A stretch of DNA of 64,000 nt from an uncultured Barnesiella sp. (GTDB lineage Bacteria; Bacteroidota; Bacteroidia; Bacteroidales; Barnesiellaceae_A): assembly GCA_944321085.1 (NCBI GenBank), contig CALUJY010000013.1, forward strand, positions 1 through 64,000. Reading direction: 5' to 3'. Positions 63,702-64,000 of the stretch are shown here, piece by piece. Under the pieces are notes generated by a model, which saw only the letters and a program-made list of their open reading frames with translations, was not told the DNA's origin and did not search any database. Position 1 is the stretch's first letter; each line of letters starts with the position of its first letter. The position numbers and the translations under genes were made by a program.

Positions 63702-64000
63702 TCAGTTTTTGCGACTCCACATACGCTCGCTGTCTTTCACCATGCGCTCGTCTTTTTGTATGCCCGATATGGCAAGCGAGTTGACAATGATGGCGCACAC
63801 AGGGAATACTACATAGGAGGTAGTGGCAAACGAGGTGGGATGTAGGTCGGTATAGGTGATGTAGCCGTATAGTATCATCACGATATAGACGGTGATGTAG
63901 AACAGTATGTTGATGCGGCACACGAGCAGTTGCGTCTTACGATTCTTGAACAGGAAGATGGTTATGACCGATAGCAACGCTGTCAGCAGCGACAGTATGG
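63702..64000 (-). CDS. DUF4293-family membrane protein, partial
   Basis: Only the C-terminal about 99 codons are present, as the gene continues past the right edge. Visible are two or three hydrophobic spans (LSVITIFLFKNRK, LFYITVYIVMILYGY, FPVCAIIVNSLAISGI) and a basic tail KDERMVKDSERMW, matching the end of Bacteroidota DUF4293 proteins. The function is unknown. It ends 34 bp before the mgtC start on the same strand. Confidence 0.8.
   Translation of the reverse strand, partial: ILSLLTALLSVITIFLFKNRKTQLLVCRINILFYITVYIVMILYGYITYTDLHPTSFATTSYVVFPVCAIIVNSLAISGIQKDERMVKDSERMWSRKN

Overview
The window looks like chromosomal DNA of a gut-type Bacteroidales bacterium, possibly a Barnesiella or Coprobacter relative. 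The genus is a guess. The evidence is outer-membrane barrels with CarboxypepD_reg-like N-termini, an UpxY-type NusG paralogue, a PCMD-domain protein, a patatin/Omp85 protein, DUF4293 and C_GCAxxG_C_C proteins, and many promoters of the Bacteroidota type (-33 TTTG or TTG, 19-21 bp, -7 TAnnTTTG). No rRNA, CRISPR array or complete insertion sequence was seen. There are four tRNA genes, all for arginine.

Layout. 1-7.3 kb: three paralogous outer-membrane beta-barrel genes; the leftmost is cut short at a junction beside an outward-facing promoter at the window edge. 7.6-11 kb: a divergent 6-phosphogluconolactonase-like gene with a long leader, a PCMD lipid/carbohydrate-surface type protein and an LD-carboxypeptidase. 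11-15.6 kb: a lower-GC type III restriction-modification locus (broken XRE regulator, mod, tiny remnant ORF, res). 15.6-22.5 kb: dnaK, an unknown exported protein, and an etfB-etfA-acyl-CoA dehydrogenase operon. 22.8-26.5 kb: a large CbbX-like AAA+ ATPase with an unusual N-terminal half, a long structured leader, and three tandem tRNA-Arg(ACG) genes. 26.9-35.7 kb: patatin/Omp85 protein, a thioredoxin-fold protein without its cysteines, a DUF542/hemerythrin-like and LuxR pair, an orphan UpxY, a cupin/HxlR divergent pair and an M3 peptidase. 35.9-39.2 kb: a three-gene minus-strand cluster headed by an ABC-ATPase fused to a DUF4435/TOPRIM-like domain (PARIS/OLD-like defence candidate), then a peptidylarginine-deiminase-family enzyme and an unknown protein. 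39.4-45 kb: aroC, an M20 peptidase, a radical SAM protein, an OmpA-like lipoprotein, C_GCAxxG_C_C protein, ung and tRNA-Arg(CCG). 45.3-55.7 kb: a pectin-degradation locus (two PL1 pectate lyases, a hexuronate transporter, GH105, CE8 pectin methylesterase and PL10) interrupted by an MBL hydrolase, rsmG and a DUF3298-like lipoprotein. 55.9-64 kb: rmuC, mgsA, sugar acetyltransferase, guaA, a cation/proton antiporter, MgtC and a partial DUF4293 gene.

How the genes work together. The pectin genes form a coherent pathway: pectin methylesterase de-esterifies, PL1 and PL10 lyases cut polygalacturonate, GH105 removes the terminal unsaturated uronic acid, and the ExuT-like transporter imports hexuronates. 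No SusC/SusD pair is present. The most notable reading-frame observation is that the second PL1 gene and the CE8 coding region are separated only by a -1 frame change at a run of nine A residues, and the CE8 part has no usable start or signal peptide of its own. The best candidates for less described biology are this PL1/CE8 junction, the ATPase-DUF4435 cluster, and the AAA+ protein with its structured leader.
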